Positions 8,712 to 17,354 of a DNA stretch of 64,000 nt are shown here, in pieces. The stretch is from Olivibacter domesticus. GTDB taxonomy: Bacteria; Bacteroidota; Bacteroidia; Sphingobacteriales; Sphingobacteriaceae. The DNA is taken from the NCBI RefSeq assembly GCF_900109575.1, contig NZ_FOAF01000003.1, positions 1 to 64,000 on the forward strand, written 5' to 3'. Within the stretch, counting starts at the first letter, position 1, and every line of letters starts with the position of its first letter. The notes under the pieces were generated by a model, which did not search any database, was not told the origin of the DNA, and worked only from the letters and a program-made list of their open reading frames with translations. The translations under genes and the position numbers were made by a program.

Positions 8712-10457
8712 TTATAAACTATTTAACACTTCTTTTGCTTTATTCACAAAAATGGAGGCATTGTCTTTATTTACCGTTTCAAATTCAAACGAGCTTATCA
8801 CATCATCGAGCTTTTTCAGCGCATCACTTTTGTTTTGGTCTAGGAGATGTTTCTTTATGATTTTCACTTTTTCGAAATCTTGTATTCCTTCTATTAATCG
8901 TTCAAATCTTACAGAAGTTCTAGCTCCTGGGTATACAAACCAGCCATCTCCTGCAAGCCATGTTCCAACCCTCGTATCTTGAAGTGGATTTGGCCCCCAA
9001 CAATTATAAGCCCACCGTAAATAACCATCAAAATCCTTGTTCAGCGCATACCATGAAAGCCAGGTGGCCTCTGCGTATTTAGAAGAAGTAAAAGTATTTG
9101 GATAAAGTTCAGTGCAACAAGTATAAAAAGTGGTGGTAAAACCTTTTTCCCGCCTTTCTTTAATTAAATCTTTGTTTAGTTCGTACCTCAATGCCACACA
9201 GTAGTCTACCAAATCGTTGTACAATTCCGGATGATCATTGCCGGCTAATGAAATTTTAAATGCAGGATCTGCTTCTTTAATAATGGCGATAGCTTTTTTC
9301 ATATCTTCCATTTCACGCTCATCCATAGCAATTGTGGTTTTTTCAAACCATCCTTTTTTCTTAAGATGCTGAGCAAAATCTATCAACATATTTTTCCAGT
9401 GCGACTTATAAGCTTCTTCTCCCGGCTTTGCAGTTAACACGGCATTTTTTCCGGCTGCTTCATCGTAATAATAGAACTTAAGATTCCAAGGGATCATGCT
9501 ATAACAGTTGATAAATTTGTTTATCCCAAATCCTTCCATAAATTCAACCCATTTATCAAAATTCGAATAATCAAAGTGCCAGGTTCCGTCTTTTTTCTTC
9601 ACCCATTTCACCATTCCTTGATATACATCATATGTTTGTCCATTCCAGGGGTCATATATTATATCTGCCGTAATAGATTTCTGTCCGGCATCAGCAAGCA
9701 TTTTAATATACGGCTTCATCGCTTCGAAATGTTCATTTGACCATACTTTTACACCATGAACCCTTGCTATGGAGTAAGGGTTTTGCCAAATATCTAAATG
9801 AAAAGACCATTTTTCTGGCATCGGCAGGGTGTGGTTCAGCACTTCAACTTCATATGGCAAACTAATTGAATGCTCATTAGTTGCAGAGATAGTTAAAGTT
9901 CCTTTATAAACACCTGCAGCTGCATCTCTGGGAACATTCAGGCTAAGCCATACAGGCCTACTTGTTTTAGCCTCTATAGGCAAAACAGTAATATCATCAA
10001 TTAAGTCGGCAGTTAATGAAGTGTCCAAGCCTTTGGGAATCCCACATCCAGATTTTAAATCTCCCGCATGGTCTGTTAACACATACCTTATAAAATTAGC
10101 AGAAACATCTTTACTAGCAATGATGTTTCCCTTTGCATCAATTAAATCTGAGGGTGTTAATTTTACGTTTTCTACCTTAAACTTTGACCACAGCAACACT
10201 TGCGTATGAATTTTCTCACCCTTCCAAGTCTTATCCTTCCAACTAATACGCAATTGTTCGCTTTTTGGTGCCGCTGATTTCAAAAATGACTCATCTATAG
10301 ACACAAAACTGGCTTTTAAACCCTTATCAATGTTGTTCCACGTATTAGCATCAACTGGATAAGGATCTGGCAGCTCCTTTACAGTAGTAAATTCGGGCAA
10401 TTGAGCAAAAGTTGAGCGCGTAGCAAGTACCAGTAATAAGAAAATAACCCTCTTCAT
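8712..10457 (-). CDS. DUF4091 / GH123-like glycoside hydrolase domain protein, secreted
   Basis: This protein of 581 aa has a signal peptide (MKRVIFLLLVLATRSTFAQ). An N-terminal beta-sandwich follows (to about residue 210), then a TIM-barrel-like region with FHLDIWQNPYSIARVHGVKVW and a C-terminal DUF4091 domain (VGTWLAGDGWFVYPG, RFERLIEGIQDFEKVKIIKK). This architecture resembles GH123 beta-N-acetylgalactosaminidases and related uncharacterised enzymes, so a periplasmic or surface glycosidase is likely, substrate unknown. The start is ATG at 10457; a 7-codon longer reading would need TTG. The sugar transporter gene lies 68 bases upstream across a terminator hairpin, so the two genes may form a small sugar-use module. 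Confidence 0.85.
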   Translation of the reverse strand: MKRVIFLLLVLATRSTFAQLPEFTTVKELPDPYPVDANTWNNIDKGLKASFVSIDESFLKSAAPKSEQLRISWKDKTWKGEKIHTQVLLWSKFKVENVKLTPSDLIDAKGNIIASKDVSANFIRYVLTDHAGDLKSGCGIPKGLDTSLTADLIDDITVLPIEAKTSRPVWLSLNVPRDAAAGVYKGTLTISATNEHSISLPYEVEVLNHTLPMPEKWSFHLDIWQNPYSIARVHGVKVWSNEHFEAMKPYIKMLADAGQKSITADIIYDPWNGQTYDVYQGMVKWVKKKDGTWHFDYSNFDKWVEFMEGFGINKFINCYSMIPWNLKFYYYDEAAGKNAVLTAKPGEEAYKSHWKNMLIDFAQHLKKKGWFEKTTIAMDEREMEDMKKAIAIIKEADPAFKISLAGNDHPELYNDLVDYCVALRYELNKDLIKERREKGFTTTFYTCCTELYPNTFTSSKYAEATWLSWYALNKDFDGYLRWAYNCWGPNPLQDTRVGTWLAGDGWFVYPGARTSVRFERLIEGIQDFEKVKIIKKHLLDQNKSDALKKLDDVISSFEFETVNKDNASIFVNKAKEVLNSL

Positions 10458-10485
10458 AATTTTTATAATTGTATGCAATAAAAAA

Positions 10486-10519
10486 CCCGCAGCCTAAATC
10501 AAGCTGCGGGATAATTTTT
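10486..10519 (-). terminator. Terminator between sugar transporter and DUF4091 gene
   Basis: CCCGCAGC (10486-10493) pairs with GCTGCGGG (10503-10510) around a 9-base loop. On the minus strand it is followed by a run of six T. It lies after the transporter stop and before the DUF4091 start, so it probably ends or partially attenuates the transporter transcript. Confidence 0.8.
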
Positions 10520-10525
10520 TAATCT

Positions 10526-11800
10526 TTATTTTTTGCCCAATTTATGCCCTGCGACAGCGTAATACCAGATCACGAGATAACAGGGCACCATAATCCAATA
10601 TGCTTGCTGCGGATTCCAGGCATCAGCTAGCGCGCCATAGATTACAGGTAATACTGCACCTCCCGCCAATCCCATAACCAACAAAGAAGACGCCGCTTTG
10701 GTAAACCTTCCCAAGCCAACAATTGTCAAAGGCCATATTGCAGGATAAACTAATGAATTAGCTAAACCCAGTAAAGCAATAAAACCCACAGAAACGTAAC
10801 TATCGGTATAAATAGCACCCAGGCTGAAAAGTATTCCCAGTAAAGCACATATTTTCATTGCGTTTTCCTGTTTAATATACTTTGGGATAAATAAAATACC
10901 CATACCGTACCCTAAAATCATGCACGACATAGTTCCCATAGTAAAATATTTAGCCACTTCTAATTTAATGCCTTGAGAAGAGCCATAGCTGATTATGGTA
11001 TCTCCTGCCATTACTTCAACACCAACGTATAGAAACATCGTTAAAAATCCCAACATCAAATGAGGGAAATTAAATAAACTTGTTTTTCCTTCATTTGAAG
11101 ATACGGCATCTGCATCTTCTTTATCGGTATCAATTTCAGGAAGGCTAGAACGGTAAATCAAAAAGGCTAGCACAACTAAAACCAGAATGATACAGGCATA
11201 AGGAAATATAACCCTCGAAGCCAACTCATTTAGTTCTATTATTTTAGCCGCCTCCGGCAATGACTCAATGCGAGCAGTGAGTGCATCCGCATCACTGAGA
11301 ACCACAGTCCCTAATATAATAGGCGCCAGTCCGCCAGCCAACTTATTACAGATACCCATGATGCTAATTCGTTTAGCGGCACTTTCTGCAGGTCCTAGAA
11401 TAGTTATATACGGGTTAGACGCTGTTTGTAAAATGGCTAAACCGCTACCTTGAATAAACAATCCTAACAAGAATAAAGCGTAGGTGCGTGTCATCGCAGC
11501 AGGAATAAAAATTAATGCTCCAATGGCCATTATAATTAACCCTACTGACATTCCATTTTTAAAACCAAAAATCTTCAACGTTCTTGTTGAAAGAGGGGCC
11601 ATTACAAAGTAAGCAATATAAAAAGCAAAGGCTACTAGGTAAGATTGAAAATGATTAAGCTCACAAGCGATTTTTAAATAAGGTATGAGTACGGAGTTTA
11701 ACCACGTTACAAATCCAAAAATAAAAAATAATGCGCCTATAATTACAATAGGATTAATAGCGCTCTTCCCGATATTGTCGGTACTGGAATGTTGGTTCAT
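10526..11800 (-). CDS. FucP/GluP-type sugar MFS transporter
   Basis: The 424-aa protein has about twelve membrane segments and belongs to the sugar:H+ symporter branch of the major facilitator superfamily that includes FucP and the glucose/galactose carrier GluP. Diagnostic stretches are FFIFGFVTWLNSVLIPYLK in helix 1, FAFYIAYFVMAPLS in helix 2, GLAILQTASNPYITILGP in helix 4, and GLANSLVYPAIWPL. It brings a hexose across the inner membrane; the exact sugar is not resolvable. Start: ATG at 11800. A LacI-type operator-like palindrome lies 116 bases upstream, and a GH-like gene follows downstream. Confidence 0.93.
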   Translation of the reverse strand: MNQHSSTDNIGKSAINPIVIIGALFFIFGFVTWLNSVLIPYLKIACELNHFQSYLVAFAFYIAYFVMAPLSTRTLKIFGFKNGMSVGLIIMAIGALIFIPAAMTRTYALFLLGLFIQGSGLAILQTASNPYITILGPAESAAKRISIMGICNKLAGGLAPIILGTVVLSDADALTARIESLPEAAKIIELNELASRVIFPYACIILVLVVLAFLIYRSSLPEIDTDKEDADAVSSNEGKTSLFNFPHLMLGFLTMFLYVGVEVMAGDTIISYGSSQGIKLEVAKYFTMGTMSCMILGYGMGILFIPKYIKQENAMKICALLGILFSLGAIYTDSYVSVGFIALLGLANSLVYPAIWPLTIVGLGRFTKAASSLLVMGLAGGAVLPVIYGALADAWNPQQAYWIMVPCYLVIWYYAVAGHKLGKK

Positions 11801-11915
11801 GCGAAATTGTTAGTTTAAGTATCTCAAAAGACAATTTTGTGAATATAACAATATTTTAATAATGCCTTTACAAGGCTAACAAAATATTTCCACATTTTAA
11901 ACTAAAACATGAGCG

Positions 11916-11925
11916 CAACCGTTTG
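11916..11925. promoter_or_regulatory. Possible LacI/GalR-type operator upstream of the sugar transporter
   Basis: CAACCGTTTG fits the palindrome CAANCGNTTG with the central CG typical of LacI/GalR-family operators. It is 116 bases upstream of the transporter start inside the only gap of this size nearby. No LacI-type gene is in the window, so the regulator would be encoded elsewhere. The rest of the 11801-12158 gap holds only the terminator at 12009-12040. Confidence 0.35.
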
Positions 11926-12008
11926 TTTAATTTGTGATTTTTACTTAAAAAATGACTTCATGGAAAAAAAATAGTAACGGAAAATTTCATTTACCCATCA
12001 AAAACACA

Positions 12009-12040
12009 AAAAAGAAACGCCTCGATATCTCATCGCGGCG
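12009..12040 (-). terminator. Terminator of the kinase-DinB-thioesterase operon
   Basis: On the minus strand CGCC-CGA pairs with TCG-GGCG (12018-12040, one mismatch) around a 7-base loop. A T-rich stretch with a run of six T follows. It lies about 120 bases past the thioesterase stop codon. Confidence 0.5.
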
Positions 12041-12158
12041 CCTCCAAAAACCTAAACCTTATCACAAAACCATTACCTGGCCTTATTGATATTTGTAAAA
12101 CAAAAGAAAGTTTTAAATAGTTTTAAAAAATGTTTCTCTATGATACTATTTGGGATTA

Positions 12159-12584
12159 CTATGTATATTTAGGCACTATAGCAACAGTTAACCTACTTAC
12201 GCATGTTAGTTTGTGCTGACTATTATATAGCTTAATATCCCAGACATGTGTTTTCGTTCCAATATGTAGCGGTGTACAAATAGCCATTACAAGCCCATCC
12301 TTAACGGGTCTTAAATGATTCGCATTAATTTCCAGTCCAACACCAGCATATTCATTTTCATCTATAATCAGATTTGACGCTACACTTCCGACGGTTTCAG
12401 CTAGTACTACGGAAGCTCCGCCATGTAAAATACCCATGGGCTGTCTGGTGCGATCGTCTACCGGCATAGTCGCTGCCAAGCTTTGATCAGTAATCTCGAC
12501 AAATTTTATATCCAATAAGCCTCCCATATTGTTAGTGGGCCTATTATTCAGCTCTTCTAAAGTATATGCCCTATTCCAGATCAT
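12159..12584 (-). CDS. Hotdog-fold thioesterase (PaaI family)
   Basis: The 141-aa protein is a single hotdog domain of the PaaI/YbdB-like acyl-CoA thioesterase family. The catalytic segment is recognisable as MGILHGGASVVLAETVGS (the HGG motif plus the helix acidic residue), preceded by ATMPVDDRTRQP. Such enzymes hydrolyse aryl- or acyl-CoA thioesters, often as housekeeping enzymes in quinone or phenylacetate metabolism. The start codon overlaps the DinB stop by 4 bases (ATGA type), so it is translationally coupled as the last gene of the kinase-DinB-thioesterase operon. Confidence 0.9.
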   Translation of the reverse strand: MIWNRAYTLEELNNRPTNNMGGLLDIKFVEITDQSLAATMPVDDRTRQPMGILHGGASVVLAETVGSVASNLIIDENEYAGVGLEINANHLRPVKDGLVMAICTPLHIGTKTHVWDIKLYNSQHKLTCVSRLTVAIVPKYT

Positions 12585-13099
12585 AACACCGTTTCAAGAT
12601 AGCGTTCTTTTATAATATTTTTATGGTGATTTAAATGTCCTGCAACGATGTAAAGAAAGGCTCTAACGCTGATCAGCCGATCGGAAGCCAAGCCCTTTCT
12701 ATTAAGTTCTATATCATTGAATGAATTAAAAAGTGCCATATTCGACTTTCTTAATAAAACAAACTCTTCCGCAAGCGAGGCTAAATTTCGTTCTTTAAAG
12801 CGCGCATTCAGAACGTAGTCTTCTTGTTCAAAACCAGGAAGCGCTTTTGTATCGTTTCTGGCAAATCTGAGCGCCCTGTAAGCCATAATTCTTTCTGTAT
12901 CAATCAAGTGGCCTACAATTTCTTTTATTGTCCACTTACCTTCCGCGTACGCGTATTCCGATTTTCCGGCAGGTATTGCCTCTAAAAAAGCTGGAAAGCT
13001 AGTAATCTGTTCATTAAGGACATGCATTACGTCCCCCAAAACGGTATCGATGTAAGTAGCGTAATAGGCTGGAAATTCATCAGATTTTAGCTGGCTCAT
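12581..13099 (-). CDS. DinB/YfiT-like four-helix-bundle protein
   Basis: The 172-aa protein matches the DinB superfamily: a four-helix bundle with metal-binding histidines. The visible signatures are WTIKEIVGHLIDTERIMAYR (first His), and VAGHLNHHKNIIKERYL at the C terminus (paired His). Members include bacillithiol transferases and maleylpyruvate-isomerase-like enzymes, but Bacteroidota copies are mostly uncharacterised. It overlaps the histidine kinase gene by 20 bases and the thioesterase gene by 4, indicating tight co-translation. Confidence 0.88.
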   Translation of the reverse strand: MSQLKSDEFPAYYATYIDTVLGDVMHVLNEQITSFPAFLEAIPAGKSEYAYAEGKWTIKEIVGHLIDTERIMAYRALRFARNDTKALPGFEQEDYVLNARFKERNLASLAEEFVLLRKSNMALFNSFNDIELNRKGLASDRLISVRAFLYIVAGHLNHHKNIIKERYLETVL

Positions 13100-14312
13100 A
13101 TGTTAAACTGCTTTTTAATATAATTCTAAATGTGGTTCCTTTTCCCAATTCAGAATCTTTCACAAAAATTTGTCCTTTATGATAATTCTCAATTATACGC
13201 TTTGTTAATGAAAGGCCTAATCCCCACCCTCTTTTTCGCGTGGTATAGCCTGGTTGGAATACCGCATCAAATTTATTTCTCGGGATACCCTTACCTGTGT
13301 CGCTAATATCTATAAATATCTGCTCTTTAGCAATATTTTCACTAATTATTATATTTATCTCTCCAGCAGATTCAATGGCATTTGCTGCATTTTTGAGAAT
13401 ATTTTCTATCACCCAATCGAACAAAGGAACACTTAGTTGTGCTTCAACCGTTTTATCACCAGAAACAGTAAATTTAATCTTATCGCTCGTACGCACCTTA
13501 AAGTAACGAACGAAATTATTTATTACCGGATATACAGCTTGTTTTTCCAGTATAGGTTTTGAACCTATTTTGGAGAACCTATCGGCAACAATTTCTAATC
13601 GTTTCACATCATTCTCCATTTCTCCTAAAAGCGGGTCCTCTTCGGCATCGAATTTCACCTTTATAAGTTCTAACCAAGCCATTAATGATGAAATAGGTGT
13701 GCCTAATTGGTGAGCTGTTTCTTTTGCCAGCCCTACCCATACTTGATTCTGTTCCGATTTACGCATGCCATTAAAGACGGTATAAGCAATTCCCAAAAAT
13801 ATGGCTATTAAAGTCAGTTGAACATAAGGAAATACCCGTAACTGGGTTAACAATAATGAATCTTTATAATATACATACCACTTTTCGCCGCCGGAAAGGT
13901 CTATCACAATGGGTGGGTGACGCTCTTTCATGACCGATAATTGATACTGAAAATATTCAGGATCATATTTGGCGAGATTAGATCCCTGCGATTCATTTTC
14001 CCCCATATCGTAAAGAGTCCTTGTGGAATCAAGGCCTCGATAGTAAATAATGCTATCTTTTGAATCAGTAATAATTGCAGGCACTTTCAAACTATCGCGC
14101 ACGCTATAGATGTAAGTAATATACTCATCATTCACATCAGGCATGGCATACATATTTTTTGTGCTAACCGCCCAAACAGAAGCTTTGGTTCGTTCTGCCT
14201 CCGATAAATTCTGTACCAGATAGTTTGTATACCATAAGGAAGCCGCCGCAATTATTGCCGCAAAAATGAGTAATAAAAACTTCCATCGCTGGTTATATTG
14301 ATATGGGTTCAT
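13080..14312 (-). CDS. Sensor histidine kinase, membrane-bound
   Basis: The 410-aa kinase has one membrane helix at residues 12-30, a periplasmic sensor domain to about 155 with no family I recognise, and a second helix at about 161-180. There is no clear HAMP. The DHp H-box is GLAKETAHQLGTPISSL with phospho-acceptor His201. The HATPase domain follows, with ENILKNAANAIES (N box), DTGKGIP (G1) and GWGLGLSLTK (G2). No response regulator lies next to it, so its partner must be elsewhere. It leads an overlapping operon with DinB and the thioesterase, and is divergent from gltX. Confidence 0.93.
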   Translation of the reverse strand: MNPYQYNQRWKFLLLIFAAIIAAASLWYTNYLVQNLSEAERTKASVWAVSTKNMYAMPDVNDEYITYIYSVRDSLKVPAIITDSKDSIIYYRGLDSTRTLYDMGENESQGSNLAKYDPEYFQYQLSVMKERHPPIVIDLSGGEKWYVYYKDSLLLTQLRVFPYVQLTLIAIFLGIAYTVFNGMRKSEQNQVWVGLAKETAHQLGTPISSLMAWLELIKVKFDAEEDPLLGEMENDVKRLEIVADRFSKIGSKPILEKQAVYPVINNFVRYFKVRTSDKIKFTVSGDKTVEAQLSVPLFDWVIENILKNAANAIESAGEINIIISENIAKEQIFIDISDTGKGIPRNKFDAVFQPGYTTRKRGWGLGLSLTKRIIENYHKGQIFVKDSELGKGTTFRIILKSSLTYEPAKI

Positions 14313-14475
14313 TTAATCGTTATTAGTTCTTTGTTATTAGTTGTTCGCCTTCTTACTTAAATGATGCAAGGAGAAGGTTGACCCAACAAAACGTACAGTC
14401 AATAACCAACAACGAGCAACCAATAACTACAAAGGCGCAAAGTACAATTTTATATAATTAAGAACAAGCATTCGC

Positions 14476-14505
14476 TTTCAGGCTAAACACAAATAGCTAT
14501 CTTTG
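14476..14505 (+). promoter_or_regulatory. gltX promoter with near-leaderless start
   Basis: A perfect -7 box TATCTTTG (14498-14505) lies only four bases before the gltX ATG. A TTTC element at 14476-14479 fits a -33 box. With the usual spacing the transcript would begin at or next to the start codon. Confidence 0.6.
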
Positions 14506-14509
14506 CAGC

Positions 14510-16033
14510 ATGTCAGCAGATAAAAAAGTTAGGGTTCGATTTGCTCCCAGCCCCACCGGAGGTTTACACTTGGGAGGTGTACGCACCGTTTTATTCAATT
14601 ATCTTTTCGCAAAAAGTAATAATGGTGATTTTATACTGAGAATAGAAGATACTGATCAAAGTCGTTTTGTTCCGGGCGCAGAAGAATACATTTCTTCCTG
14701 TTTAGCATGGTGTGGTTTAGTACCTGATGAAAGTCCTCAAACTGGAGGCCCATATGGCCCTTACCGACAAAGTGAACGCAAGGCACGCTATCAGGAGTTT
14801 GCAGAACGATTAATAGCTAATGGTTATGCCTATTATGCGTTTGACACACCTGAGGAGCTTGATAAACTTCGACAACTAACGCCAAATTTTCGATATAGTC
14901 ATGAAAATAGGGACCAGTTAAGAAACTCCCTTAACCTTGATGAAGCAGCTGTTAAAGCGTTATTAGAAAACGGCACTCCCTATGTCATTCGTATTAAGAT
15001 GCCTGTTGATGAGACAGTAAGTCTTAATGATATGATTCGCGGACATGTAAGCTTTGAAACTTCATCGGTAGATGATAAAGTTTTATTAAAAGCAGACGGT
15101 ATGCCGACGTACCACCTTGCCGTAGTGGTAGACGATTACCAAATGAAAATAACACATGCCTTTAGAGGTGAAGAGTGGCTCCCATCGGCTCCAGTACATC
15201 TCCTGTTATGGGAATATTTAGGCTGGAAAACAGACATGCCCCAATGGGCACATTTTCCTTTGATATTAAAACCAGATGGCAATGGAAAGTTAAGTAAACG
15301 TGATGGAGATCGATTGGGTTTTCCGGTATATGCTATGAACTGGCAAGATCCAAAATCGGGAGATCTCACGAAAGGGTTTAAGGAACTAGGTTTTTTACCA
15401 GAGGCATTTATCAATATGCTGGCGCTTTTGGGTTGGAATGATGGCACAGATCAGGAGCTTTTTTCACTAGATGAGCTTATTCAAAAATTTTCTATCGACA
15501 GAATTAGCAAATCGGGAGCAAAATTTGATTTTGAAAAGGCTAAATGGTTTAATCATGAATGGATAAAGCGCGAAGACGCCAACAAGCTTATTCCTTCTAT
15601 TCAACATATTTTAACATCACATGGAGTAGTTGTTGATGATGATAACTACCTAAGGCTCATTTTTGATTTAGTAAAGGACCGACTCACTTTCCTTCCCGAT
15701 TTTTGGGAGCAGGCTTCATTCTTCTTTGTTGAGCCGGAAAATTACGACCTTGATGCGATACAAAAAAAGTGGAGTGATGAAAAAACCACCTTTTTTAATA
15801 ATATTATCCCAGCTTTAGCTGCGTTTGAGCCTTGGCATACAGAGGAGATAGAGCATTTTTATAAATTAGCCATTCAGTCGAGCGGGTTAAAATTGGGTGA
15901 ATTAATGCTTCCTTTCCGTATTATGCTGGTGGGTGGTAAATTTGGCCCCCATGTTTTTGATATAGCCAAACTCCTTGGGCGAGAAAAAACCATTGCGCGT
16001 ATGAAGAAAGGTTTAGCCGCGATTTTGTCCTAA
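14510..16033 (+). CDS. gltX: Glutamyl-tRNA synthetase
   Basis: Class I aminoacyl-tRNA synthetase that charges tRNA-Glu. The 507-aa protein shows the HIGH-type motif FAPSPTGGLHLGG (residues 11-23), the LRIEDTDQSR segment, and the KMSKS-type loop as KLSKR at 260-264. The C-terminal anticodon-binding domain runs from about residue 340. Length is typical of bacterial GluRS. Translation starts at the ATG at 14510, directly after a strong -7 box, so a leaderless or almost leaderless mRNA is predicted. rsgA begins 6 bases downstream and is probably co-transcribed. Confidence 0.98.
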   Translation: MSADKKVRVRFAPSPTGGLHLGGVRTVLFNYLFAKSNNGDFILRIEDTDQSRFVPGAEEYISSCLAWCGLVPDESPQTGGPYGPYRQSERKARYQEFAERLIANGYAYYAFDTPEELDKLRQLTPNFRYSHENRDQLRNSLNLDEAAVKALLENGTPYVIRIKMPVDETVSLNDMIRGHVSFETSSVDDKVLLKADGMPTYHLAVVVDDYQMKITHAFRGEEWLPSAPVHLLLWEYLGWKTDMPQWAHFPLILKPDGNGKLSKRDGDRLGFPVYAMNWQDPKSGDLTKGFKELGFLPEAFINMLALLGWNDGTDQELFSLDELIQKFSIDRISKSGAKFDFEKAKWFNHEWIKREDANKLIPSIQHILTSHGVVVDDDNYLRLIFDLVKDRLTFLPDFWEQASFFFVEPENYDLDAIQKKWSDEKTTFFNNIIPALAAFEPWHTEEIEHFYKLAIQSSGLKLGELMLPFRIMLVGGKFGPHVFDIAKLLGREKTIARMKKGLAAILS

Positions 16034-16039
16034 ACATTT

Positions 16040-16960
16040 ATGAAAGGGCTTGTCACTAAATCTACCGGTAGTTGGTATACTGTCCAAGTTGACAGCAATG
16101 CTACTTATGAATGTCGTATAAAAGGAAAATTTAGAACGAAAGATATTAAAACAACCAACCCAATTGCTGTAGGCGATTGGGTTGAAATAGAAATGGAACC
16201 TGATCAACAAACGGCTGTTATTACAAAACTGTTTGATCGAAAAAATTATATGATCAGAAAATCTGTTAATCTTTCCAAGCAAGCACAAATTATTGCTGCA
16301 AATTTAGATCAAGCTTTTCTAGTAGTCACGCTCGCTTCACCGCCCACTTCCTTAGGCTTTATTGATCGTTTTTTGGTAACAGCAGAAGCTTACGATATCC
16401 CGGCAGGTATTATTTTTAATAAGCTCGATCTATTTAGTGATGAGGGTTTAGAGATACTCCAAGAATACCGCAATATTTATGAAAATATAGGATATCCCTG
16501 TTTTCAAGTCTCCGCGCTTAAAAAAACAAATATGGAGGCTGTACAAGCTGCATTATTAGGTAAGATAACCTTAATATCAGGTCATAGTGGCGTTGGAAAG
16601 TCAACGCTTATCAACAGCTTAGTCCCCAAAGTTGCATTACGAACGGGTAAAATTTCAGATTGGTCGGACAAGGGAAAACATACGACAACCTTTGCAGAAA
16701 TGATAAATCTTGATACAGCAGGTTCCATTATAGATACACCAGGTATTAGAGAGTTAGGAATTATCGATATTGAGCAGCAAGAACTCAGTCACTTTTTTCC
16801 AGAAATGCGCGAATTGATGCATAACTGTCGATTCAACAACTGTCGACACATCAATGAACCAGGTTGTGCTGTGTTATTTGCTTTGGAAGAAGGCGAAATC
16901 GAGCCCAGTAGATACGACAGCTATCTCAGTATATATCATGGTAATGATAGTAGAAGTTAG
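16040..16960 (+). CDS. rsgA: Ribosome small-subunit biogenesis GTPase RsgA
   Basis: RsgA is a circularly permuted GTPase acting late in 30S maturation. The 306-aa protein has an N-terminal OB fold (GLVTKSTGSWYTVQVD), then the permuted motif order: NKLDLF (G4) before GHSGVGKSTLIN (G1, about residue 180), followed by DTPGIREL (G3). At the C terminus is the zinc-binding region CRFNNCRHINEPGCAV. Length and order fit the family. It lies 6 bases after gltX, an uncommon but plausible co-transcription of two translation genes. A repeat element follows 30 bases after its stop. Confidence 0.97.
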   Translation: MKGLVTKSTGSWYTVQVDSNATYECRIKGKFRTKDIKTTNPIAVGDWVEIEMEPDQQTAVITKLFDRKNYMIRKSVNLSKQAQIIAANLDQAFLVVTLASPPTSLGFIDRFLVTAEAYDIPAGIIFNKLDLFSDEGLEILQEYRNIYENIGYPCFQVSALKKTNMEAVQAALLGKITLISGHSGVGKSTLINSLVPKVALRTGKISDWSDKGKHTTTFAEMINLDTAGSIIDTPGIRELGIIDIEQQELSHFFPEMRELMHNCRFNNCRHINEPGCAVLFALEEGEIEPSRYDSYLSIYHGNDSRS

Positions 16961-16989
16961 CTCACGTAGAGAAACCGCATTCTAAAAAT

Positions 16990-17297
16990 GAAGGATTAAT
17001 TTGTCGCTTAATGGCAGCGACACCGCCAAATACTTTTTTTTCCGCAAAAAAAGTATTCAAAAAAACTCATCGCTTGGAACTTTGCTACAACGGTAGTACA
17101 TCAACATGCAAACCGCAAATTTCCTAGGCGATATTTAAATGGAACGGAGAGCTGTTGCTGGCAGGCACAGACGTTCCGAAGAACGGAAATGGCATGAAAG
17201 CCACGGATTGCAACGAAGCAAGCCAGCCAAAGCACCTTGCCAATGGGCGCAGCAAGTGGGAAAAGATCTGCGCAGTCAGCGCATAAATTAATCCTTC
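16990..17297. repeat. 308-bp structured intergenic repeat with terminal inverted repeats (MITE-like)
   Basis: The stretch is bounded by GAAGGATTAATTT (16990-17002) and its exact complement AAATTAATCCTTC (17285-17297). Just inside the left end is a hairpin GTCGCT/AGCGAC (17003-17021); just inside the right end is TGCGC/GCGCA (17269-17283). A 12-bp perfect AT-rich hairpin (AATACTTTTTTT, loop TCCGC) spans 17029-17057. Smaller stems lie in between, for example TTCCG/CGGAA near 17176-17190. No credible protein is encoded. This fits a dispersed non-autonomous element or a structured RNA. I see only one copy here and no clear target-site duplication. Confidence 0.55.
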
Positions 17298-17354
17298 TTT
17301 TATACAAGCACTATTTCATGGTAAATGCGGTTGCCCTGTAGCAAGCGCTAATAG

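Noticed and set aside
17101-17307. 68-aa minus-strand frame within the 308-bp repeat
   Set aside because: It lies in the hairpin-rich repeat, has an erratic Cys/Arg composition, no family resemblance and extends past the inverted-repeat end. It is a chance frame in structured DNA.
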